DNA of 64,000 bases, from NCBI RefSeq assembly GCF_042646065.1, contig NZ_JBHRTA010000038.1, positions 1,116,001-1,180,000 on the forward strand. The letters run 5' to 3'. The position numbers were made by a program, and so were the translations under genes. Numbering within the stretch: position 1 is the first letter of the stretch; every line of letters begins with the position of its first letter. The notes under the pieces are model-generated. The model was not told the DNA's origin, ran no database searches, and saw only the letters and a list, made by a program, of their open reading frames with translations. The DNA is from Parapedobacter deserti (GTDB taxonomy: Bacteria; Bacteroidota; Bacteroidia; Sphingobacteriales; Sphingobacteriaceae). Below are positions 52,592-60,235 of the stretch, one piece after another.

Positions 52592-52873
52592 ATGGAAGTA
52601 TTACTAAAAGAAGACGGCGCCAAAGGCTTTGCAATGGCCAGAGCGAATGATAAGCGCGCAGGAATGATGACCTATTCCATCGCAGGGCCAGAATTGATCA
52701 TCATAGACCATACAGAGGTTGAGCAAGCGTATAACGGTAGAGGTTTAGGCAAGCAGATGCTCTACAAAATCGTGGAAATGGCCAGAGCGAAAAGCATTAA
52801 GATTATTCCTTTGTGTCCGTTTGCGGCATCTATGTTTAAAAAATCAGCGGATATTAAGGACGTATTAAAATAA
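52592..52873 (+). CDS. Small GNAT-like N-acetyltransferase (YjdJ type)
   Basis: A 93-residue protein of the short GNAT_YjdJ group (Acetyltransf_CG). It shows MMTYSIAGPELIIIDHTEV, then EQAYNGRGLGKQMLYKIVEMAR, which contains the acetyl-CoA pyrophosphate-binding loop (Q/RxxGxG/A variant NGRGLG). The end IKIIPLCPFAASMFKK is typical, with the conserved CPFA. Substrate unknown. It is the first recognisable gene of the island. Confidence 0.85.
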   Translation: MEVLLKEDGAKGFAMARANDKRAGMMTYSIAGPELIIIDHTEVEQAYNGRGLGKQMLYKIVEMARAKSIKIIPLCPFAASMFKKSADIKDVLK

Positions 52874-52923
52874 GCCTAATGAGAGACATTAGCGTCCCCT
52901 CAATAGTTAAATAACTACACACA

Positions 52924-54561
52924 ATGACTGATCCACGATTTCCGGTTTTGACCCAAAAACAAATAAGTACCCTTAAAGAATTCGGTACCGTAATAACCTA
53001 TGAACATGAAACCGCAGTTTTCGAAGTTGGGGATAACTCGTATGACTTTTACGTTGTCTTAGACGGAAAAATATGCGTGAAAGACTCAATTCATGATCAT
53101 ATTTTGGCAACCCATGGTATTAACGAATTTACCGGTGATAACAGTATGTTATCCAACAGAAGTATACCGTTTAGCGCATATGCTTCAGGGGGAACTACGG
53201 TCCTTCGCATAAAGCCTGATGTCCTCAAGGATATTATATCAAAGCACAGCGGTATAAGTGATGTCCTTTTGAGTGCATTTCTTCAGCGACAGGAGATCAT
53301 GTTAAGGGAATTTAGTGGTGGAATAAAAGTCATTGGTTCTGAAAAATCTAAGGCGACTTATGATTTGCGCGATTTTATGGAGAAAAACCACATCTGGCAC
53401 TCGTTTCTCAATATTGATGTGTCAAAAGAAGCACAAGAATTACTGGAAAGTTTCAACCTTTCAAATGAAGATTTACCCATCCTTTTAAATATGTCGGGTG
53501 AGGTCCACAAAAAACCAACGATTGCCGAACTTGCCAAACTAACAGGTGTGTTAATCGAGTTTAAGGATGAAATTTATGACCTACTGGTTGTCGGCGCTGG
53601 TCCATCTGGACTAGCGGCAAGCGTTTATGCGGCTTCCGAAGGACTAAGCGTAGTTACCATAGATGGTAATGCTCCGGGAGGTCAAGCCGGGAAGAGTTCA
53701 AAAATTGAGAATTACCTGGGTTTCCCAACAGGTATTTCTGGAAATGACCTTGCCAACAAAGCGTATATCCAAGCACAGAAGTTCGGGTGTAATATTTCCA
53801 TTCCCCAAAAGGCAGAAACAGTAGAATATAACGGAGACTACTTTACGTTGTGTGCATCGAACGGTAAAAACATAAAAGCGAAATCCATAATAGCAGCGAC
53901 TGGTGCTAACTACAGACGTCTGCTTGTAGAAAACATTGAAAAATTTGAAGGTAGTGGGGTTTTTTACTCAGCCACCGGCATGAATGCCGCTGCTTGTAAA
54001 AACGAGTTGGTCGGTGTAGTTGGCGGCGGAAATTCAGCTGGTCAGGCTGCTTTATTTCTAGCAGATCACGCCCACGAAGTTCACGTGATTGTTCGTGGTG
54101 ATGATTTAGGTTCTAAAATGAGCGATTACCTGGTTCAAAGAATATATACAACGCCCAATATTATTGTGCACAAGAACAGTAATGTTGTTCAACTTAATGG
54201 AGCACATCACTTGCAATCTTTAGTCCTGGATACGAATGGGAAAACCCAAACCATAAAAATATCCAATTTATTCACCTTTATAGGTGCAAAGCCCTGTACA
54301 GAGTGGTTAAATGAACTTATATCAATGGATGATAAGGGATTCATTTATACAGGCGCCGATGTTATAGAAGCAGCAATGACCAAATGTTCCATCTACGAAG
54401 AAAGAAAACCACAATCTTTAGAGGCGAGCATACCCGGATTTTTCGCTGTAGGCGATGTAAGGAAAGGTTCTGTAAAAAGAGTTGCTTCCGCAGTTGGTGA
54501 AGGTTCAATGGCAATTAGCCAAATCCATCAGTATTTAGCTGAAAAGGCGCTATCCACCTAA
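52924..54561 (+). CDS. cNMP-binding/thioredoxin-reductase-like FAD protein lacking CxxC
   Basis: A 545-residue three-part protein. Residues 1-130 form a Crp-type cyclic-nucleotide-binding domain (YDFYVVLDGKICVKD). About 135-210 is a thioredoxin/glutaredoxin-like segment (IKVIGSEKSKATYDLRDFM) without CxxC. About 215-545 is a thioredoxin-reductase-like domain with FAD motif VVGAGPSGLAASVYAASEG, PGGQAGKSSKIENYLGFP, the NADPH motif GVVGGGNSAGQAA and FFAVGDVRKG. Where TrxR has CATC, this protein reads SATGMNAAAC, so the redox-active disulfide is absent and thioredoxin reductase activity is not expected. It probably oxidises NAD(P)H and passes electrons elsewhere, gated by a nucleotide. It lies between the GNAT and VOC/OsmC genes. 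Confidence 0.85.
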   Translation: MTDPRFPVLTQKQISTLKEFGTVITYEHETAVFEVGDNSYDFYVVLDGKICVKDSIHDHILATHGINEFTGDNSMLSNRSIPFSAYASGGTTVLRIKPDVLKDIISKHSGISDVLLSAFLQRQEIMLREFSGGIKVIGSEKSKATYDLRDFMEKNHIWHSFLNIDVSKEAQELLESFNLSNEDLPILLNMSGEVHKKPTIAELAKLTGVLIEFKDEIYDLLVVGAGPSGLAASVYAASEGLSVVTIDGNAPGGQAGKSSKIENYLGFPTGISGNDLANKAYIQAQKFGCNISIPQKAETVEYNGDYFTLCASNGKNIKAKSIIAATGANYRRLLVENIEKFEGSGVFYSATGMNAAACKNELVGVVGGGNSAGQAALFLADHAHEVHVIVRGDDLGSKMSDYLVQRIYTTPNIIVHKNSNVVQLNGAHHLQSLVLDTNGKTQTIKISNLFTFIGAKPCTEWLNELISMDDKGFIYTGADVIEAAMTKCSIYEERKPQSLEASIPGFFAVGDVRKGSVKRVASAVGEGSMAISQIHQYLAEKALST

Positions 54562-54570
54562 CGAATTATT

Positions 54571-54753
54571 ATGCAAAGCGATGATGTACTCCCCGCTAAA
54601 ACAGGAATAGGGCATGTGCACTTAAAAGTAGCCGACCTAAAGCGTCCCATCGATTTTTATTGTGGTTCTGCCGGCTCAGGGCTAAACAGCAACAAAAATA
54701 CTAGTACACAAAATGAGAACAATTATTGCTACCATCGGAAAACAAACGTATAA
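54571..54753 (+). pseudogene. Truncated VOC/glyoxalase-fold gene
   Basis: The frame opens with TGIGHVHLKVADLKRPIDFYCG, shown here as its parts TGIGHVHLKVADL and RPIDFYCG. This is the first strand and helix of a vicinal-oxygen-chelate (glyoxalase/dioxygenase fold) protein, including the first metal-ligand His. After about 32 residues the similarity ends abruptly, and the remainder is unrelated Ser/Asn-rich sequence overlapping the osmC start. It is best read as a deletion remnant. Confidence 0.65.
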
Positions 54754-55105
54754 GACAGAATTACAAGCAAGAAACCATATCGTTATAGCGGACGAACCCA
54801 TTGAAGTGGGAGGACAAGATTTAGGATTTACGCCTACAGAATTGCTTGAGTCATCATTGGCAGCTTGTTCCACAATGACCATTAGGATGTATGCTGACAG
54901 AAAGGGATGGAGCTTGGATAAAGTGGAAATCAAAGTTGGATTCAAGAGAAACATAGCCACCCATCAAATCACTTTCGAAAAGGAAATTCAGTTGTTTGGC
55001 GATCTTGATAATGAACAGCGGGAAAAATTACTGGAAATGGGATCAAAGTGCCCAATAGAAAAAATGATTACGGGAAATGTTGTAGTTGAATCTAGACTAC
55101 TGTAA
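54713..55105 (+). CDS. OsmC family protein
   Basis: A 130-residue OsmC/Ohr-fold protein of the YhfA-like branch. The two conserved Cys residues of thiol peroxidases are present: LAACSTMTIRMYADRKG and the second in GSKCPIEKMI. These proteins reduce organic hydroperoxides with a reactive Cys, though YhfA-like members are less well defined. It is in the redox island, between the VOC remnant and egtD. Confidence 0.9.
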   Translation: MRTIIATIGKQTYKTELQARNHIVIADEPIEVGGQDLGFTPTELLESSLAACSTMTIRMYADRKGWSLDKVEIKVGFKRNIATHQITFEKEIQLFGDLDNEQREKLLEMGSKCPIEKMITGNVVVESRLL

Positions 55106-55276
55106 GATTCGAGATTGACAAAACCTTATGTTGCCGAGCGATGTAACTTATTTACTGTAGGACGCCTATAAAAATTTTAATGAGGAAATAACAACATTAG
55201 AAACACCATGGTAATGGCGGCAATGACCGAAAGCGGAGCCAATGTGAAAGAGGTCAACAAATAAGAAAAACATAAA

Positions 55277-56275
55277 TTGGTTATTGTGGATATACATAGT
55301 ATCAATAGACATATTACAGGTTCGAAGAAGGATGCGTCAAAAAAATTTGAGGAAGATGTGCTGAATGGGTTGCTCTCTTCCCCTAAGAAATTATACCCTA
55401 AATATTTCTATGATGAAGAGGGAACCGCGTTGTTCAGGAAAATAATGGATACGCCAGAATATTACCTGACAGGCTGCGAATTGGATATTTTCAAAAACAA
55501 AACTGCCGAACTGGCCAAGTGTATTACGCCGGATGTGGCTCCTTTTGACCTAATTGAACTGGGGGCTGGCGATGGCTTTAAATCGAAACATCTTCTTCAT
55601 TACCTGTCTCGTGCTAATGCAGAATTCACTTATATGCCCATTGATATTTCAAATTCTATCCTTGGGTTTTTACGCAATTCATTGCAGACGGAACTACCTC
55701 GTTTGCAAGTGCAAGGTTTTGAGGGCGAGTACATGGAAATGTTGACCGAGGCATGTGCCTCCTCCAATCGACGAAAGGTTATACTCTTTCTAGGGGCGAA
55801 TATCGGAAATATGGAAGTGGATGAAAGTATAAACTTCTGCAGGCAATTACGGACGCTACTTTCCCCTGGAGATTTGGTGTTAATTGGGTTTGATTTAAAG
55901 AAAAACCCGAAAACAGTCCTTAGTGCCTATAATGACAAATCTGGAGTTACTTCCATGTTCAATTTGAATCTATTAAAACGTATCAATCGCGAACTTTTGG
56001 CCAACTTTGTTTTGGACCAGTATGAACACTATCCAATGTATGATCCCGTAAGTGGTTCCTGCAGGAGCTTTTTAGTAAGCTTAAGGAGTCAGCACGTCAA
56101 TATCGGCAAACAGACCATACAGTTTGAGAAGGATGAGGTCATTGCTATGGAAATTTCACAAAAGTATAATTTAAACGAAATCCGCAGCCTGGCAAAAAAT
56201 ACAGGATTCGAGACCGTTGGGATGGTCATGGATTCACAAGAATGGTTTGTGGATGCCATTTGGAAAATAAAGTGA
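55277..56275 (+). CDS. egtD: L-histidine N-alpha-methyltransferase EgtD
   Basis: A 332-residue SAM-dependent enzyme of the EgtD family, which converts histidine to hercynine by three N-methylations, the first step of ergothioneine synthesis. Family blocks: YFYDEEGTALFRKIMDTPEYYLTGCE, LIELGAGDGFKSKHLL (SAM binding), YMPIDIS, LGANIGN, LIGFDLKKNPKTVLSAYND and the FNLNLLKRINRELLANF helix. The conserved late Glu/Ser segment AMEISQKYNL is present. The TTG at 55277 is taken as the start since no in-frame ATG lies before the conserved region. A short 18-codon frame just upstream ends at 55264. egtB follows 26 nt later. Confidence 0.92.
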   Translation: MVIVDIHSINRHITGSKKDASKKFEEDVLNGLLSSPKKLYPKYFYDEEGTALFRKIMDTPEYYLTGCELDIFKNKTAELAKCITPDVAPFDLIELGAGDGFKSKHLLHYLSRANAEFTYMPIDISNSILGFLRNSLQTELPRLQVQGFEGEYMEMLTEACASSNRRKVILFLGANIGNMEVDESINFCRQLRTLLSPGDLVLIGFDLKKNPKTVLSAYNDKSGVTSMFNLNLLKRINRELLANFVLDQYEHYPMYDPVSGSCRSFLVSLRSQHVNIGKQTIQFEKDEVIAMEISQKYNLNEIRSLAKNTGFETVGMVMDSQEWFVDAIWKIK

Positions 56276-56301
56276 TAGGAGCAACTAATTGAAGGCACCC
56301 T

Positions 56302-57492
56302 ATGAAGTCAACGCTAATTGATAAAAATCGCACATATGGTTTATTGGAAAAATATAAACTTGTCCGAAAGTGGACTGAGTCCATTTGTTCCCCATTGCAA
56401 ATTGAAGATTATGTGGTGCAACCCATTGAAGATGTAAGTCCTCCTAAGTGGCATTTGGGGCATACAACCTGGTTTTTCGAAACATTCGTGCTAGCGCCCT
56501 TCTTCCCCGGGTATAAACCGTATGATGCAAAATTCGATTATGTATTCAATAGTTATTATGAAACTGTTGGGTCTCGTATTATCAGAACTGATAGAGGGAA
56601 TCTTAGCCGCCCCTCGGTATCTGAGGTCTATCAGTATCGACAGTATATCGATAGTCACATTAAGCAACTGTTTGGGGATACAAGTGCAGACAATGCCCTG
56701 TTGGATATTTTAGAATTAGGAATCAATCATGAACAACAACACCAGGAACTCTTGTATATGGACATCAAATATATACTCGGGCATAACCCATTGTTTCCCG
56801 CGTATAGCCATAAACCGGTTTTTGACGAAATTGAGGTGTCAGAAGGAAAGAAATTGCGCTTTTCAGCAGGAATACATTGGATTGGGTTTGAATCAGACAA
56901 CTTTTGTTTTGACAACGAGTTGGGAAGGCATCAGGTTTATCTGGATGCCTTCGAAATCGCCCCATACCCTGTGAGCAATGCTGACTTTATGGAATTTATT
57001 AAAGACGGGGGATATCACGATTTTAGGCTTTGGCATGCGGCCGGATGGGATTGGGTAAATAGAAACAGTGCCAAGGCACCATTGTATTGGCAATTCGTGG
57101 ATGGACAGTGGATGCAGTATGGGCTAAATGGCTTGCAGGAAATTATCCTCAAGGAGCCTGTCTGCCATGTCAACTATTATGAGGCGGCTGCATTTGCGGC
57201 ATGGAAGGGCGAGCGACTTCCCACGGAGGCCGAATGGGAGGTCGCTTCGGAACAAATCAAGTGGGGGCACCGCTGGGAGTGGACGGAAAGCGCATATCTT
57301 CCATATCCAGGATTTAAAAAAGCTCCCGGGGCTATCGGCGAATACAATGGGAAGTTTATGGTCAACCAGATGGTTTTGCGCGGTGCCTCAGTAGCTACTC
57401 CTAAGGGACATAGCCGCAAGACGTATCGAAACTTTTTCCAAACAGATCAACGGTGGCAATTCGCTGGTATTAGACTGGCTAAAGAAATTTAA
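56302..57492 (+). CDS. egtB: Sulfoxide synthase EgtB
   Basis: A 396-residue ergothioneine biosynthesis protein EgtB. The N-terminal DinB_2-like domain carries the three-His iron site: His51 (PPKWHLGHTTWFFE) and His143/His147 (INHEQQHQE). The C-terminal FGE/sulfatase-modifying-like domain runs from residue about 190 (GIHWIGFESDNFCFDNE) to the end (RLPTEAEWEVASEQ, RWEWTESAYLPYPGF, GASVATPKGHSRKTYRNFF). It joins a Cys-type thiol to hercynine using O2 and non-heme iron. No EgtA (glutamate-cysteine ligase), EgtC or EgtE gene is in the window, so the thiol donor and the last lyase step are unknown. A cysteine-using EgtB is possible. Confidence 0.92.
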   Translation: MKSTLIDKNRTYGLLEKYKLVRKWTESICSPLQIEDYVVQPIEDVSPPKWHLGHTTWFFETFVLAPFFPGYKPYDAKFDYVFNSYYETVGSRIIRTDRGNLSRPSVSEVYQYRQYIDSHIKQLFGDTSADNALLDILELGINHEQQHQELLYMDIKYILGHNPLFPAYSHKPVFDEIEVSEGKKLRFSAGIHWIGFESDNFCFDNELGRHQVYLDAFEIAPYPVSNADFMEFIKDGGYHDFRLWHAAGWDWVNRNSAKAPLYWQFVDGQWMQYGLNGLQEIILKEPVCHVNYYEAAAFAAWKGERLPTEAEWEVASEQIKWGHRWEWTESAYLPYPGFKKAPGAIGEYNGKFMVNQMVLRGASVATPKGHSRKTYRNFFQTDQRWQFAGIRLAKEI

Positions 57493-57557
57493 AAAAGGGT
57501 TACAGCCGTGTCCCTTCTTGATTTCGCTTCTCCTGAGATGGAGTCCTAGGTTCTGAT

Positions 57558-57708
57558 AGCCATCGGCGGACTGTATAAAGAGCGGCTCATCACGCTTGGC
57601 GATTACGAAATCAAGCTATTGACGGATCAGGGTGCCGACTAGTTAGCTATCCCAAGTCAGCGGAAATCCAAATTGCCGCTATAAATTTTCGGGTCGGCGG
57701 TACGGGTA
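57558..57708 (+). pseudogene. Direct repeat copy B (cvfB 3' fragment)
   Basis: About 150 bp nearly identical to the end of cvfB and its terminator (52088-52238), with no gene body upstream of it. It reads in frame with the cvfB tail (LGDYEIKLLTDQGAD before the stop) but has no start. It is the right-hand partner of the repeat bounding the egt island. Sequence on either side is unrelated to that beside copy A. Confidence 0.93.
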
Positions 57709-57785
57709 GCTGGGCAGGATGTGAGTCATTTGTGGGTAATAACCAGATCCAATGAGCGGTTTCGTAATCGCGGAAACCAGAACTT

Positions 57786-58094
57786 TCAAATGGTAGTTAC
57801 TTCCCAATACCGGATCAGCAAGTCCTTTTGCCGGAACTTGGTTGCAAGCCTTGCTTTCAACTGTTCCCAATAGTCCGTATCCACGACATCGGCCAAGACT
57901 TCGAAAATCGCTAACATATCTTTATCCGTCCTTTTATTTGTTTCTTTCCACAGTCCCTCTATGGACATCTGTCTGTACACGGTAATACCCCCGAATTTTT
58001 CGGTGAGCGCTGACTGGAGATCTTTAAATTTTTCTTCCGGGAAACGATTACCATCGTTGTCTACCAACGGAACAAATACTTGAACGAGTTTCAT
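57786..58094 (-). CDS. Hypothetical 102-residue protein
   Basis: A compact soluble protein, MKLVQVFVPLVDNDGNRFP at the start, then EEKFKDLQSALTEKFGGITVYR, GLWKETNKRTDKDMLAIFEVLADVVD and a C-terminal LATKFRQKDLLIRYWEV. This matches a widespread but unnamed bacterial family with a ferredoxin-like-fold pattern of strands and helices. No catalytic motif is apparent. It lies just beyond the egt island on the opposite strand. Confidence 0.65.
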   Translation of the reverse strand: MKLVQVFVPLVDNDGNRFPEEKFKDLQSALTEKFGGITVYRQMSIEGLWKETNKRTDKDMLAIFEVLADVVDTDYWEQLKARLATKFRQKDLLIRYWEVTTI

Positions 58095-58240
58095 CCGATC
58101 AAATGCTTGCTTAACAGCTGCAAAATTGAATTGTTTTAACCGGCCATGAAGGCAATTTGTCCTTTCTTAGTGTGGAAGCCTTTCACATGCTCCATCAATA
58201 TTACGATAATTGCGTATCTTGGTCGCGTCATTAACCAATA

Positions 58241-58986
58241 ATGAAAAGAACAATCACTTTTGCGTGTATCGTCTTCGTCCTTAGTACCGGTTGCGGGAAA
58301 GATGATAACGCCCCGATGCAGATCAACTATCGCGTTGTTAAGAAGTGGGAACACTACAGCCGTGAAGCCCCGGAACCATATGGGCTAACCGAATACACGT
58401 ATGATGCACTTGGTAGCGACATGCCGCCCGCATTCAGCAGAAAACGTTACGAACCGAGCATTATCATGCAGACGGGACGTTGGCGTCGACTACGGCAAAT
58501 GAATACGATGGGGATAATGTAACCAGTATTATCATTACCGAACACCAATTAGGGGTTGTTTCTGAACAGCGTTTCGTATACGATAACCAAAATAGAATAA
58601 TCCGTCAAGAACTTAAATATCCAGGGCAGTCGCTTATGAATTACATCACTTACAGGTACGACAGTCGAGGCCGGCATATTGAACTAGCCACTTTTGATTC
58701 AAATGACCAGCTGATTGAACGTGTGGAGTACAAGTACCTTGCACAACAAATGTCTCCTGTAGAAGAGCTCAGGTACTCGCATGGGTTGGTCATCCGTCGC
58801 AAATGGATTTACGATGCGTTGGGCAATCAAGTTGCCTGCATCCTGTCAACGGGCTCTGGTCAATCCGAATGCAAGGTATTGCAGCGCAAATATGACGAGC
58901 ATCAAATTTTGGAGGAAATTCATGCCGCGCCCCACTTGGATTGTATGGAAACTAATTTTACACGATACGAATACGAGGAGTTTTGA
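58241..58986 (+). pseudogene. Frameshifted lipoprotein with YD-like strands
   Basis: The first frame gives a lipoprotein start (MKRTITFACIVFVLSTGC, Cys18) and continues to LTEYTYDALG near 58410. The downstream frame, shifted by one base, continues with EHYHADGTLASTTANEYDGDN and a run of strand-rich segments (RFVYDNQNRI, YRYDSRGRHIELATFDSN, KWIYDALGNQV, RYEYEEF). These look like RHS/YD-type or similar repeats in a single-chain lipoprotein. The switch point lies around 58411-58417, where the second frame has a stop just before. One indel would restore a protein of about 247 residues. Either a genuine pseudogene or a sequencing error. Confidence 0.6.
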
Positions 58987-59045
58987 TGTTTGATTGCTAG
59001 CAACGGGCAATGAACGCTACATGCACCATAGCGTGCCCTCATCAA

Positions 59046-59059
59046 TACGGGAAACCGTA
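59046..59059. promoter_or_regulatory. TACGG-N4-CCGTA palindrome, response regulator promoter
   Basis: TACGGGAAACCGTA, a 5-4-5 inverted repeat extended by one more A/T pair on each side. It lies 22 nt upstream of the -7 element at 59082, which centres it about 42 bases before the predicted transcription start. That is the position of class II activator sites. The same site in inverted orientation is at 59807-59820. Confidence 0.6.
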
Positions 59060-59081
59060 TAAAAAATCTTCATGGCTGCAT

Positions 59082-59089
59082 TACCTTTG
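59082..59089 (+). promoter_or_regulatory. -7 promoter element for response regulator
   Basis: TACCTTTG matches TAnnTTTG. No -33 TTG is seen, which fits an activator-dependent promoter served by the palindrome 22 nt upstream. Confidence 0.55.
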
Positions 59090-59126
59090 ACTCTGGGATA
59101 GAAAAGATTGAAATAACTTTAGACGG

Positions 59127-59792
59127 ATGTTCAAGAAAGTATTGATTGCCGAGGACCACGAGACAACTAATATTTCGGTGCAGAAGACACTGGAAGAGCT
59201 TGGAATTGCAGAGCATAAATACGTCTATTATTGTGATCATGCACTAGCTTGGGTCCAGAATGCCTTTCGGAGTGGCGAACCCTATGAGCTACTGATTACC
59301 GATTTGTACTTTGAAGATGATTACAACGAACAAAAACTTTCCAGCGGAATTGAGCTCATCCGGGCCGTCAGGGAAGTGCAACCCGGTCTCAACGTGATCG
59401 TTTTCTCTGCCGAGGGCAGGTCAGCTGTTATTGACGACCTCTTCAAAACGCTTTCCATTGATGGCTACGTACGCAAAGCACGGCGCGATGCCCAAAACTT
59501 GAAGCAGGCTATTCATACCGTTTTCCGGCATCAGACCTATGTCTCGCCTGATCTGCAGCAAGCCATCAGAGCCAAGAACTCATATGAGTTTACCCCATTT
59601 GATATTGCGGTCATATCGCTGCTCTCACAGGGCGTGCTACAAAAGGACATCCCGTACCACTTGCAGCAGAAAAACATTAAGCCCTCCGGGCTGAGTAGCG
59701 TGGAGAAGCGCCTCAACCTCATCAGAGAAGTGTTGGCTTTTTCCAAAAACGAGCAGCTCATCGCTTATTGCAAGGATATCGGTATTATCTAA
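59127..59792 (+). CDS. Orphan NarL/LuxR-like response regulator
   Basis: A 221-residue regulator. The receiver domain (about 1-125) has the acidic pair Glu9-Asp10, phosphoacceptor Asp59 (LLITDLYFED), the switch Ser in VIVFSAEG and Lys in YVRKARRD. A LuxR-type helix-turn-helix (about 150-221) follows: FTPFDIAVISLLSQGVLQKDI, then GLSSVEKRLNLIREVL. No sensor kinase gene is adjacent. The promoter carries a palindrome also found before the next gene (59807-59820), so it may regulate itself and that gene. Confidence 0.88.
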   Translation: MFKKVLIAEDHETTNISVQKTLEELGIAEHKYVYYCDHALAWVQNAFRSGEPYELLITDLYFEDDYNEQKLSSGIELIRAVREVQPGLNVIVFSAEGRSAVIDDLFKTLSIDGYVRKARRDAQNLKQAIHTVFRHQTYVSPDLQQAIRAKNSYEFTPFDIAVISLLSQGVLQKDIPYHLQQKNIKPSGLSSVEKRLNLIREVLAFSKNEQLIAYCKDIGII

Positions 59793-59806
59793 CCCATTTT
59801 CCATTT

Positions 59807-59820
59807 TACGGTTTCCCGTA
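59807..59820. promoter_or_regulatory. TACGG-N4-CCGTA palindrome, second copy
   Basis: TACGGTTTCCCGTA, the exact reverse complement of the site at 59046-59059. It starts 15 bases after the response regulator stop and lies 22 nt upstream of the -7 element at 59843, exactly the spacing of the first copy. Confidence 0.62.
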
Positions 59821-59842
59821 AGGGAACCGCTACACCAGCAGT

Positions 59843-59850
59843 TACCTTTG
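59843..59850 (+). promoter_or_regulatory. -7 promoter element for small Cys/His protein
   Basis: TACCTTTG, identical to the -7 element of the response regulator promoter, 16 nt before the ATG at 59867. Confidence 0.55.
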
Positions 59851-59866
59851 GATCATCATATCCATC

Positions 59867-60079
59867 ATGAGCTACGCAAAACGAAAGTATTATGTAAATT
59901 CCGCGGTCGATGCAGACCGTGATGTTCATCACGAAGATTGTACATCTCTTCCGGAGCCTGACAACCGGAAGTACCTCGGCGAGTTCTATTCCTGTATTGT
60001 AGCGGTCGTAACGGCCGTAAGAATGTACCCGACAGCAAATGGGTGTAAAATATGTTCGCCCGAATGCCATATCGAATAA
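59867..60079 (+). CDS. Small Cys/His-rich protein, putative metal-binding
   Basis: A 70-residue protein. It carries His21-His22, Cys25, Cys43, Cys60, Cys63, Cys67 and His68 in a pattern (HHEDCTSLP, YLGEFYSC, GCKICSPECH) shared with small uncharacterised bacterial proteins. The CxxCxxxCH end suggests a zinc-binding ribbon. No enzymatic function is known. Its promoter has the same palindrome and -7 element as the response regulator just upstream, so it is probably a co-regulated target. Confidence 0.7.
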   Translation: MSYAKRKYYVNSAVDADRDVHHEDCTSLPEPDNRKYLGEFYSCIVAVVTAVRMYPTANGCKICSPECHIE

Positions 60080-60235
60080 TGCCTTCTTACGTTGTAACCC
60101 GAAAATGGAAACACTACACTTTCCCGGTGACCTCTTGCATAACGGAGCTGAAATTCAACACACCATACCTATGCGAGTTAAACCTGAATTTGTTATATTC
60201 GTCATGTATTTTAGCTGTTTCATGCAATTTTAACG

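Larger units (their letters stand above)
52239..57557. other. Putative acquired ergothioneine/redox island
   Basis: The 5.3-kb interval between the two copies of the cvfB 3' end. It encodes a GNAT protein, a cNMP/FAD oxidoreductase, a VOC remnant, OsmC, EgtD and EgtB, all on the plus strand. Base composition is visibly richer in A+T than the flanks. No integrase, transposase or tRNA is seen. Boundaries follow the direct repeats; the acquisition model is inference. Confidence 0.55.

Noticed and set aside
52924..54561. Annotation as a functional thioredoxin reductase
   Set aside because: The CxxC of the FAD/NADPH domain is absent, so only the family relationship is kept.
57493..57540. Terminator after egtB
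   Set aside because: AAGGG / CCCTT with a 12-base loop and no T-tract is too weak to call.
52239..57557. Integrase or transposase of an integrative element
   Set aside because: Searched for because of the flanking direct repeats; none of the open frames shows recombinase motifs.
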